A DNA stretch of 64,000 nt. Origin: Haematobia irritans. Its lineage: Eukaryota; Arthropoda; Insecta; Diptera; Muscidae. Shown here in pieces: positions 23,028 to 32,473 of this stretch. How positions within the stretch are numbered: position 1 is the stretch's first letter; every line of letters begins with the position of its first letter. The notes beneath the pieces were generated by a model, which had not been told where the DNA came from, did no database searches, and saw nothing but the letters and a program-made list of their open reading frames with translations. Where the stretch lies: assembly GCF_050003625.1 (NCBI RefSeq), contig NC_134401.1:93040852-93104851 (forward strand). Direction: 5' to 3'. The position numbers and the translations under genes are program-made.

Positions 23028-23850
23028 TATACGAGGGCAGTTCGGAAACTTCTTAGCCTAGCACAAAAAGCGCGGTATAAACAGAAAAAGGTAAGTGTTT
23101 TGGAAACCTCCATCTCTGTTATGAACACATGTTAAATTTTGTTTCGATCTGGCAAAACCTTCATATAGAAACAGGTATTCAAAAAGAGGCATCCGCAATT
23201 TTTTTACAATGGAAAAATTAGAAATGCGTGCTGTCATTGAATATTTACATAAAAAAAGGTTTATCGGGACAAGAAATTCATAATGATATGGTGAATGTGT
23301 TAGGTGAAAGTGCTCCTTCATATGCAACAGTAAAAAATTGGGTTGCTGAATTTAAACGTGGTCGTACAAGCATTGAAGACGAACCAAAAACAGCAACAAA
23401 ATTGTAGCCAAAGTGCATGATATGGTATTAAATGATCGACGAATAAAAGTGCGTGAAATTGCGAATATCATGGGCATCTCAAATGATCGAGTTCATTTAA
23501 TTGTACATGAAGAACTACAGATGAAAAAGCTTTCTCAAAAAATTCAGAGTACTATTGCAACCTTTTGGATCAATTAAATGTACGAATTCGAGAAAAACGT
23601 CATGGCTTACAACACAATAAAGTAATTTTTCATCAAGACAACGCACCAGCGCACAAGAGTGTTTTAACAATGGCTAAAATCAACGAATTAAAGTACGAGT
23701 TGCTTGACCACCCACCTTATTCTCCTGATTTAGCTCCCAGTGACTTTTACTTTTTCCCAAATTTAAAAAATGCCTTGCTGGCAAGCGTTTTACCTCAAAT
23801 GAAGATGCAATTACAATTGTAGACCACTATTTTGAAAACCTTGAGGTTTT
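23028..23850 (+). pseudogene. Third mariner (DD34D) lineage, internally deleted transposase
   Basis: The left terminal repeat reads ACGAGGGCAGTTCGGAAACT, unlike the other mariners here. The transposase begins at 23209 (MEKLEMRAVIEYLH), shifts frame in an A run, and keeps the helix-turn-helix phrases APSYATVKNWVAEFKRGRTS and NDRRIKVREIANIMGIS. A large deletion then removes the segment with the first catalytic D. HQDNAPAH and PPYSPDLAPSD (DD34D spacing) follow at 23630-23745. No right terminal repeat found. Confidence 0.82.
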
Positions 23851-23858
23851 CAAAATAG

Positions 23859-23968
23859 TGGCGTGTATAGATTGGTATCTGGCGTTTTCTTTTCAATGGC
23901 TCTATTAACCATGTTCCTTAATCTATATATGTCCATAAAGCTCGAAAAATAATTGTATAATTAGATAT
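23859..23968 (+). repeat. 110-bp direct repeat, copy 1
   Basis: Matches 24459-24568 with three mismatches and no gaps, at an offset of exactly 600 bp. Begins tggcgtgtatagattgg. Its left end abuts the deleted mariner. Confidence 0.9.
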
Positions 23969-24458
23969 ATAATGCATTTGGACGTCAATTGCCTGTTTCG
24001 GTATCAGGCTAACATGTAATATAATAAGCAACGATGAGCCCGTCGTAAAACTAGGAAAAACACGACTAATGTACGCGTTAGAATTGTTGTTGTATCCTGG
24101 AAACCAGTTTCTGTTAATTGTCATATGTTGTAGTTGACTGTAGAAACAATAAGCATTGTTCGACTGTTCACCACTTAGGTGAATTCTAACAAATTAGCTT
24201 TCTAAAAATAAATTTCGTGTTGTTGCATTACTATGTAACAAAACGAAATAAAAATAAGATTAAGGGACTCGTAAGTTATATGAAAAGATGATGTACAGTG
24301 GGAGAAAAAATGATTCAATTTGTAAGAGGAAATTTCCCAAATGTTTTCTCCATAAGGAGTTAGCATAAAGGGCCCAAAATTGAGTTATCTCTCCCAGCCA
24401 GATCTATACTAAAGGCTGTGGAAAGGTTCATTCGCCCCAACCGAAACATGTACAGTCC

Positions 24459-24568
24459 TGGCGTGTATAGATTGGTATCTGGCGTTTGCTTTTCAATGGC
24501 TCTGTTAACCATGTTCCTTAATCTATATCTGTCCATAAAGCTCGAAAAATAATTGTATAATTAGATAT
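24459..24568 (+). repeat. 110-bp direct repeat, copy 2
   Basis: Partner of 23859-23968. The 490 bp between them contain no recognised feature. Confidence 0.9.
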
Positions 24569-24746
24569 GTTTGTAGATTTCTATGAATTTGTTGAAACAA
24601 ATTACATGTAGATGGCGACATCTATGCAACTTTCAAATTGCATAGCTGTCGCTAAAATCGCCATTTTTTATACCCTCCACCATTGGATGGTGGTACCACC
24701 CATTCCGTTTGTAACACGTCGAAATATTTGTCTAAGACTCCATATA

Positions 24747-25312
24747 CAGTGAGCAAAAACAAAAGTTGTACACGAATTTGAAATAAATTGTAGAAGGGTA
24801 TGAAAAATATGAAGTACATATATGGAGCCACCGTGGTGCAATGGTTAGCGTGCCCGCCTTGCATACACAAGGTCGTGGGTTCGATTCCTACTTCGACCGA
24901 ACACCAACACGTTTTTCAGCGGTGGATTATCCCACCTCAGAAATGCTGGTGACATTTCTGAGGGTTTCAAAGCTTCTCTAAGTGGTTTCACTGCAATGTG
25001 GAACGCCATTCGGACTCGGCTATAAAAAGGAGGTCCCTTGTCATTGAGCTTAACATGGAATCGGGCAGCACTCAGTGATAAGAGAAAAGTTCACCAATGT
25101 GATATCACAATGGACTGAATAGTCGAAGTGAGCCTGATACATCGGGCTGCCACCTAACCTAACCTAAGTACATATATATTTATTATAACTTAAATTAAAG
25201 CTCGGATCTCAAGTTTTAATTTAAGTTATAACAATTATATATTTACTTCATGTTTTCAATATAGTTTCACAATGTATATCATATTGGTGTACAACTTTTT
25301 TCTTTTGCTGAC
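24747..25312. mobile_element. TA-flanked MITE (family T4) carrying a SINE
   Basis: Ends CAGTGAGCAAAAACAAAAG and, inverted on the right, GTCAGCAAAAGAAAAAAG, both continuing GTTGTACAC. TA lies on each side. Excluding the SINE it is about 220 bp long. Confidence 0.78.
24824..25165 (+). mobile_element. tRNA-derived SINE
   Basis: Full-length plus-strand copy with GGAGCCACCGTGG head, TGGTGCAATGG A-box region, GGTTCGATTCC B-box and CCTAA tail. Flanked by a perfect 12-bp duplication AAGTACATATAT at 24812-24823 and 25166-25177. Both pol III boxes are intact. Confidence 0.93.
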
Positions 25313-25345
25313 TATATATTCTGGGTCGTAGTGAAATTCTGAGTC

Positions 25346-26577
25346 CACACGCAGAGAAGAAACATGATTGTCACAATCATATTCGAAGAGCAAAATAATA
25401 TGATAGGAGCTATTTTTGCGGCGACCATGTAACATTTTAACCTGCAACCAAGTTGGCTCAGTGAACATGGTTCTAAGAAAAATATAATTGTCCTCATCTA
25501 AAATGTTATTATATTGATAAAAAGAATTTTGTTTGAATGAAAAGACAATGGTCACGATTTAAAATGTTATGGTATTCATTAAAATGTTTTGCTCTTAGTT
25601 AAAAGAACATGGTCACAACCTAAAATGTTTTGATCTTTATGAAAAAACTTTTTTCATCGTCGAAAAAAGGACGCCACTTGAGAAAAGAAAACACAAAATT
25701 AACTTTATTTATTTGTTTTTATTTATTTATAAACTAATTCATTGTTTATTTGTCGTGCAAGCAAACATCACATATTTTTACACACTCTATATTGGCTCTA
25801 TTTCAATAATAAGTAATCATTCCATATTTGAGTCGTGCAAATGAACAAACGCTGCTGTAACTGCAAATAAAAATAAATTATTCCATATATCAAAATGCAG
25901 AACAAAAAACAAATACATTTTCAACTACACTTTCCACGTGCCACTTCTGAATAAATAAATTAATACAAAACACAGTAAATCCGTATTCGCCGTCCATTCC
26001 AATTATTCCATATATCAAAATGCAGAACAAAAAACAAATACATTTTCAACTACACTTTCCACGAGCCACTTCTGAATAAATAAATTAATACAAAACACAG
26101 TAAATCCGTATTCGCCGTCCATTCCAAGAAACAATCAACACACGACTGACGCGCAAAATGAAAATCGTGTGTACCTGCTCAATGTTTTTATAAAATTCTT
26201 TTCGCTGCAAAAAAGTTAAAAAATTAAATGGTCACGAAAAAAATGTAAATGGTCCTTATGGCCATGTAATGGTTCTAGACATGTCTATACTTAACCTATC
26301 AAAATACTTTTTTCCCTGTAAAAAAGTAAAAAAAATTGAATGGTCAGGTACATGATTTTCCCGACCATTTAATGGTCTCAAATTCTATCATTTAAATGAT
26401 AGAACATGTTTGCGGTATTTGAGAACCATTCAAATGCTTATTGCCACCATACATTTTTCTCCTCTCGAAAACTATTTTCACAAAGACAAAATACATGGTT
26501 TTCGCGGCAATTACATGCTCTAGATAAGCATTAAATGAATGCGGCAACCATGTCCAAACATGGTTTTTCTGTGCGTG
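25346..26577. mobile_element. Large fold-back MITE (family T1)
   Basis: Ends CACACGCAGAGAAGAAACATG and, inverted on the right, CACGCACAGAAAAACCATG. The interior has repeated ACATGGTCAC / AAAATGTT motifs, including CTCTCGAAA-type phrases shared with the small T1 copy at 722. It contains a 125-bp tandem duplication. No coding capacity. Confidence 0.68.
25876..26126. repeat. 125-bp tandem duplication
   Basis: The segment starting aattattccatatatcaaaatg is repeated at 26001 with one difference noticed (cacgtgcc versus cacgagcc), so it is a recent duplication inside the T1 element. Confidence 0.88.
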
Positions 26578-26732
26578 CATCTAGCGATGTCCGCCCGTCC
26601 GTCTGTTGAAATCACGCTAACTTCCGAACAAAACAAGTTATCAACTTGAAACTTGGCCCAAGTAGTTGGTATCAATGTAGGTCAGATGGTATTGCAATTG
26701 GGTCATATCGGTCCACTTTTACCCATAGCCCC

Positions 26733-27170
26733 CACACCCTCAAAAAAATCGCTTCTCTAACATATGTTCCAAACATATTTTGCAGGAAGCACATATATTA
26801 TTGGATACTGCCTAAACATTAATATGTTTGTTTTATGTGAACATATTATATGTTTGGAAGCATTTTGAGCCCAAAAATATTATATGCGTGGAAGAATTTT
26901 CTCCCCGAGAAGATTGTGCTCATTCCCTCACATAATTTTCACTTCCACGAAATGTTTTAGTTCTTGGCACCTTTTTCTCTAATACAAATAATGTTGAAGA
27001 AATTATTCAATTTTATAATTTTTTTAAATTTTACCTTTCGCCTGGATGGAGAATCGAACCATGCAATTTGTAAGCCAACACACTACCACTGGGCTACGTA
27101 GCTGTTATAGTCACCAATAGACAATTATCGTTATAAGTAACATTTATATAGCATAATTTGCAGCGCCCAT
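26733..27170 (-). mobile_element. T2 MITE, partial, with tRNA-like core
   Basis: Starts ACACCCTCAAAAAAATCGC, as does the copy at 52958. On the minus strand 27050-27110 reads as a tRNA-like domain: TAGCCCAGTGG (A-box-like) and GGTTCGATTCT (B-box with one change). The distal end is missing. Confidence 0.6.
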
Positions 27171-27216
27171 GAGCCGATGCAAACAAAACATTATTCAACA
27201 GAATCATATATTTGTT

Positions 27217-27300
27217 GGCCACGTGGAGCAGTGGTTAGCATGTCCGCCTTGCATGCAAAGGCTCCTGGGTTCAATCCCTGCTCCGCCCGAACACCAATTT
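27217..27300 (+). mobile_element. tRNA-like SINE head of a second type
   Basis: GGCCACGTGGAGCAGTGGTTAGC followed by GGTTCAATCCC and a T-rich tract. Similar in plan to the main SINE, but the body after the head is different. Not a functional tRNA: the acceptor stem does not pair. Confidence 0.55.
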
Positions 27301-27925
27301 TATTTTTTTTTTATTTTTGTATTTATATTTATATATTATTAAATTTTTGCAATGAAACTTCGAAATGTGTGTCAGTAAAGTTTGACAGTCAGAGAAGAAC
27401 TGTGCTTGATATAAACGAAATGGACAGAGCTTTTGGATAAAATATTATTTGTTTTTAATGGCAAAAATAACAATTTTGTAACAAAAAAAAAAAACGGGTT
27501 TGGTATAAAAGTTTGAAATTTTTGAAGAAATTCAAAAACTCTACCAAAAGAAGAACGTGAAGTCGAGTATAAACATACATAATTTTACAATATACACATA
27601 CATTTATTTAGGCGTGAACTATTTTTTACTAGCATTTAACACCATTTTAAATGCGTTTAAAATTTATCGTATTTAGAAATACAAATAAATATAAATATTT
27701 ATTAACGAATACGAGTACTTTTGTACTTAATTTAATTTTTACCTTTAGGGCCGGAATTAAGTTGTCATTATCGCGCTAAAATGGCCATGTTTTCACGTTT
27801 CCTGTTCTTTAATAATTCATTTTAAAGCAAATAAACTATTTCAATTGTTGCTTTGGATGCCAATCTTGGACTACTTATTAATAAGAGGAACTAAACTTAT
27901 TTTTTCTGAAGATCCCTTTGCAATT
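27300..27925. other. AT-rich stretch, nothing recognised
   Basis: May include the body of the SINE-like head at 27217. No coding signal. Confidence 0.35.
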
Positions 27926-28719
27926 TTTATACCCTCCACCATAGGATAGGGGTATATTAACTTTGTCATTCCGTTTGTAACACATCGAAATATTGCTCTA
28001 AGACCCCATAAAGTATATATTCTGGGTCGTGGTGAAATTCTGAGTCGATCTGAGCATGTCCGTCCGTCCGTCCGTCTATTGAAATCACGCTAACTTCCGA
28101 ACGAAACAAGCTATCGACTTGAAACTTGGCACAAGTAGTTGTTATTGATGTAGGTCGGATGGTATTGCAAATGGGCCACACCGGTCCACTTTTACGTATA
28201 GCCCCGATATAAACGGACCCCCAAATTTGGCTTTTCGATCCTCTAAGAGAAGCAAATTTCATCCGATTCGGCTGTAATTTTGTACATGGTGTTAGCATAT
28301 GGTCTCTAACAACCATACAAAAATTGGTCCACCTCGGTCCATAATTATATACAGCCCCCATATAAACCGATCCTCCGATTTGGCTTGCGGAGCCCCTAAG
28401 AGAAGCAAATTTCATCCGATCCGGCTGAAATTTGGTACATGGTATTGGTATATAGTGTCTAACAACCATGCAAAAATTGGTCCACATCGATCCATAATTA
28501 TATATAGCCCCCATATAAACCGATCCCCAGATTTGACCTCCGGTGCCTTTTGGAGAAGCAAAATTCATCCGATCTGCTTGAAATTTGGTACGTGGTGAAA
28601 GTATATGATACCAAGTAATTCGATTGTGGATGACAGTCTTTCGTAGAAGTTTCTACGCAATCCATGGTGGAGGGTACATAAGATTCGGCCTGGCCGAACT
28701 TACGGCCGTATATACTTGT
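27926..28719 (+). mobile_element. Short Helentron-like family A element, complete ends
   Basis: TATACCCTCCACCATAGG start, GTCC microsatellite, two to three 153-bp units, then ATGGTGGAGGGTA, the TTCGGCC T GGCCGAA hairpin and CGTATATACTTG. One of the shortest intact copies here (about 795 bp). Confidence 0.82.
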
Positions 28720-28745
28720 TATATCTTTTCTAACATACTGTTTTT

Positions 28746-29860
28746 TTTATACCCACCACCATAGAATGGTGACGGGGGTATAATAAGTTTGTCATTCCGT
28801 TTGTAACACATCGAAATATCGATTTCCGACTATATAAATTATATATATATCCTTGATCAGGGAGAAATTCTAAGACGATATGACCATATCCGTCTGTCTG
28901 TCTGGCTGTCTGCCTGTTGTAATCACGTTACAGTCTTCAATAATTAAGCAATCGTGCTGAAATTTTGCACAAACTCGTCTTTTGTCTGCAGGCAGGTCAA
29001 GTTCGAAGATGGGCTATATCGGTCAAGGTTTTGATATAGTCCCCATATAAACCAACCTCCCGATTTGGGGTCTTGGGCTTATAGAAATCGTAGTTTTTAT
29101 CCAATTTGCCTGAAATTTGATACTCACAAAAAATGGTGAGTATCGGTCCATGTTTTGGCATAGCCCCCATATAGACCGATCTCCCGATTTTACTTCTTGG
29201 GCTTCTAGAATCCGTAGTTTTTATCCAATTTGCCTGAAATTGGAAATCTAGAGGTATTTTCGGGTGTGCCGAAAACGGTGAGTATCGGTCCGTATTTTAG
29301 TATAGCCCCCATAAGATCGATTTCCCGATTTAACTCCTTAGGTTACTAGAAACCGTAGTTTTTATCCGATTTGCCTGAAATTGTAAATATTCTGGTATTT
29401 AAGGCTCACAAAAACGTGTATCGGATTAAGTTTTTATCTGTCCATTTGGTAATGCCTCCATATAGACCGATTTCACTTCTTGAGAGTATAGAAGGCGCAC
29501 TGCTCATGAAAATTGCTTGAAACTCAATGCAAAATTTCCAGATTTTATTTCTCGGATGAAAATCTACAGATTTAGGATTTCAAATCAAGACGTTATTTTA
29601 TAGTTTTCTTGTACACTTACAAGAGATGTTAATGATTTCTCTAAAACTCAAACAAAAATGGTTCTTATAAATCCAGAATCTGATATAGTCTTCATAGTTA
29701 AAATCTTTAAATTTATCTTCGTGAAGTGTACTGGTTGAACTCCTCTGCTTGATCTGTCCTCAAACCCTCTGAAATTTCAAAGGAAACCCTAATATTTGAT
29801 TCATGGTGGTGGGTATTTAAAATTCGGCCCGGCCGAACTTACTGCTGTATATACTTGTTT
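28746..29860 (+). mobile_element. Helentron-like family B element, complete ends
   Basis: Same plan as family A with different sequence: TATACCCACCACCATAGAATGG start, GTCT microsatellite near 28891, degenerate repeats with tgcctgaaattg phrases, then ATGGTGGTGGGTA and hairpin TTCGGCC C GGCCGAA before TGTATATACTTG. The minus-oriented relative at 44144-45759 is better preserved internally. Confidence 0.78.
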
Positions 29861-29984
29861 AATTTCCTTTCTTGCTAAATATTTTGACTTACTCGTCGTA
29901 CGTTCCGATTTCTTTTGACGGACCAACAAAAAAATTGTGCCTATAATGCCAAAATGATAAACAAAACACATGTCCACAAATACA

Positions 29985-30293
29985 TTGATTCTCTCGCTGT
30001 GTTATGTTGATATCTTTCGTCCGGGTTCTTTCTCTATACTCTCTCTGTCGCTCCCTGAATAAAATATCACAACATATACATGTTTACACATATTATTTTT
30101 ATGAAACATTTTTGTCCTAAACATAATATATTCTAACATACTAACATATGTGTCCCAAACATTTAATGTTAGTTTAGGAACATTACATTTTTGCACTTAA
30201 ATATATAAATATATGTTTAAAAATTGTGCCCGAAACACATTTTGTTTATACCGCAACATATGAAAAACATATTTTTCTAACAGTGCATACAAA
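29985..30293 (-). mobile_element. T2 MITE, distal half
   Basis: Matches the right half of the element at 52958-53721 (tctctcgctgtgttatgttgatatc, and terminal atgaaaaacatatttttctaacagtg). The ORF at 30002-30196 is incidental. Confidence 0.62.
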
Positions 30294-30641
30294 CGGACCC
30301 CCAGATTTGGCTTGCGGAGCTTCTTAGTATGTGGTCTCTACAATTCATGCAAAAATTGGTCCATATCGGTCCATAATTATATATAACCCCCATATAAAGC
30401 GAACCCAGCTTTGACCTCCGGAGCCTATTGGAGGAGCAAATTTCATCAGATTCGATTAAATTTGTTACGTAGTGTAAGTATATGGCCCCTAACATTCATG
30501 CAAAAATTGGTCCGTATCCCCAGATTTGAATTCAAGAATCTCTTGGAGGAGCCTTTAACGACCATGCATATATTGGTTAATAATTATGTATAGCCCCCAT
30601 ATAAACCGCGCAAATTTCATATATTTCACTAAATCCGATTT
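30294..30641 (+). repeat. Helentron-like family A fragment at the BEL insertion site
   Basis: Two to three decayed 153-bp repeat units without ends. The BEL/Pao element is inserted at its right edge. Confidence 0.6.
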
Positions 30642-30646
30642 AATTC

Positions 30647-31129
30647 TGTTTATGGAGCACGGGAGCACAATATATTTGGAGAAGAGCTGAGAGTATTTAA
30701 AAGGAGGTGCAAAGCAAAAACAGGACCACAATCTCGAAAGATATTTAGAGTGGAACTTTTCACTCCAGATGGTTTTATGATCGCGAAGTGTAGATTGGAC
30801 AATAGAATGAGAGGAATAAATGGAAACAAAATATTGTGATTTTGTAAACAATTTTGGATTTTATTTTCTTAGGATTGTCGATCTTACCAGTACGATAGTT
30901 ACAGCAGAACAACGAGGTATTCCTTTTTAGGATATTATGGCGGAAGTTGTATCTCGGTATGATAGTTTGTCGATAATTTCGTTAAAAAATATTAAATGTC
31001 ATTGACGTACTAATAATCGATTGGGGATTTTAGAACGTGTTTTTGGGAATTAATATATCTGGGACAATAAATTATTTACGATTATTATTCAATCCAATTT
31101 ATGTTAGTTTACCGATATTGGCATAAACA
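30647..31129 (-). repeat. 3' LTR of the BEL/Pao element
   Basis: 483 bp, TG...CA ends. It differs from the other LTR at 30934 only, as far as read by eye. Confidence 0.95.
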
Positions 31130-31526
31130 TTTCCGCCGGCCTTGCAGTGTGGCTGCAATGTAAAAAGATCGAATCTAAACATACCGCAGATACTCGTTCT
31201 GGTTTTTCTTTTTTTTAAATCTATTAGTTAAATGCTTTATGGGATGGATGTTTGTTTCATAAGATACATTTGTATATACATTATAGCATGTTAATCGTTA
31301 CTGTTTAAAAATTATAATTCAAGTATTATATTCAATAAAACAAATTAGTATTTATATAAACGTATATAGAATAAGGTAGATTAATATGATGGTAGTAAAT
31401 ATGTTAATTCAACAATTGTATATATAATGATGTAAAAAAATGAAGTTAGTTCACATTTCTCTTCGTAATTTTTGGTAGTGCAAGTAGTTTGGTATAGAAA
31501 TTTCGTAACTAATGTGGAGGAAAAAG

Positions 31527-32387
31527 TTATTTTGGACAAGGTCCGTAGAGCGTCCACCCAAAGATTGTGTTTTGAGCCGTTGGCAACCCAGGACGACTAA
31601 AAATGCCTTCGCGGATTATTTTGGAATAAATATCAACCCCAAGGATAATGTCGATTGGGGACGATATATAGAATTCGTGATCGGCCAGGACGAGGTTATT
31701 GTAGTTTCCCCTGAGAGAATCGGATAGTGTCTCTTTTGGAGTACGGATGGATATTCTATTTTGTAGTTTAAGGATTGATTCAATTCGGATATCATTCTCA
31801 TGGATGGATAAAAGCAGAAGTGGACATATTGTCTCGTTATCTAGAGTCAAGGTGGTGAGACCCAACTTGTGAACCAATTTAGATGTTATATAACTCGCCT
31901 TGGCCGCTGAGTCCAACAGACATTTCACAATTCTGGTTCCATTTTTGTGCGGAATCTTCACTAGGATAGTTGGTAAGAGGGTAACAGCATTATGGTTTAA
32001 TATAGATGAAAGAGATGTTTGTTGTTCCAAGTTGGTGTTGTTAGGAGCTGGTGAAGCTGCTCTTTTGACATGTTTTCCAGCTCTAGCAATATCACTTCCA
32101 CGTTTTTTTGGGTGAGGATGATGGTGACGGGATTGCAAGCGAGGATGAGAGTGTAGAAGAGTATGATGTTTTAAATGGCAAATTCTACAGCCGGTTCTGG
32201 TGAAGCACTTCCCTTCAGAATGCGTGTGTGCCAAACAGTTTTTACAATATCCATATTTCTCAACTACATGTACTCGTTCGGCGACATTCATACCCAGAAA
32301 GCGTCTGCATTTCCTGAGCGCATGAGAAAGTCTACAGATCCTACACCGGAACTGATGAATACGACTTGCGATGTTGTTTTTTGGCAT
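31527..32387 (-). CDS. Accessory ORF of the BEL/Pao element: zinc-knuckle plus protease-like protein
   Basis: A 286-aa ORF in the place where env genes sit in some retroelements. It begins 86 bp after the Gag-Pol stop. Residues 15-79 hold three zinc-binding clusters (C15/C18/H22/C27; C48/C51/H56/C61; C67/C70/H74/H79) that align with the knuckles of the element's own Gag. A basic histidine-rich linker (81-110) follows, then a BEL-type protease fold region with LLDSAAKASYI at 157-167, PIDIILGVDIY, and AQNTIFGWTLYGP near the C-terminus, as in the main protein (AQETIFGWILTGP). The active-site triplet is DSA instead of DSG, which suggests a weak or dead protease. It is too different from the main ORF to be a simple duplication. 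Function unknown; an RNA- or Gag-binding role is possible. Confidence 0.88.
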   Translation of the reverse strand: MPKNNIASRIHQFRCRICRLSHALRKCRRFLGMNVAERVHVVEKYGYCKNCLAHTHSEGKCFTRTGCRICHLKHHTLLHSHPRLQSRHHHPHPKKRGSDIARAGKHVKRAASPAPNNTNLEQQTSLSSILNHNAVTLLPTILVKIPHKNGTRIVKCLLDSAAKASYITSKLVHKLGLTTLTLDNETICPLLLLSIHENDIRIESILKLQNRISIRTPKETLSDSLRGNYNNLVLADHEFYISSPIDIILGVDIYSKIIREGIFSRPGLPTAQNTIFGWTLYGPCPK

Positions 32388-32390
32388 AGT

Positions 32391-32408
32391 AGGCTGAAAA
32401 TATATTGA
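32391..32408 (-). promoter_or_regulatory. Candidate splice acceptor before the accessory ORF
   Basis: On the minus strand the sequence reads TCAATATATTTTCAG, then CCTACT and the ATG at 32387. A T-rich tract ending in CAG seven bases before the start codon is a good 3' splice site. An in-frame stop at 32421-32423 just upstream means the ORF cannot be read through from Gag-Pol. Splicing is inference. Confidence 0.5.
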
Positions 32409-32473
32409 GGCGAAGGTATTTTAGACGATTTGGTGGATACTAATAGACGAAAGATATCACTGTTTAATATGGT

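Larger units (their letters stand above)
24665..26732 (+). mobile_element. Helentron-like family A element carrying nested insertions
   Basis: Pieces at 24665-24746 (TATACCCTCCACCATTGG start), 25313-25345 (tatattctgggtcgta) and 26578-26732 (gtccgcccgtccgtctgttg) join into the 5' part of a family A element. Two MITEs sit between them, and a T2 MITE follows on the right, where the element is truncated. Confidence 0.72.

Noticed and set aside
24824..24900. Possible tRNA gene
   Set aside because: A-box and B-box are present, but the acceptor stem does not pair and the segment is part of a SINE with target duplications.
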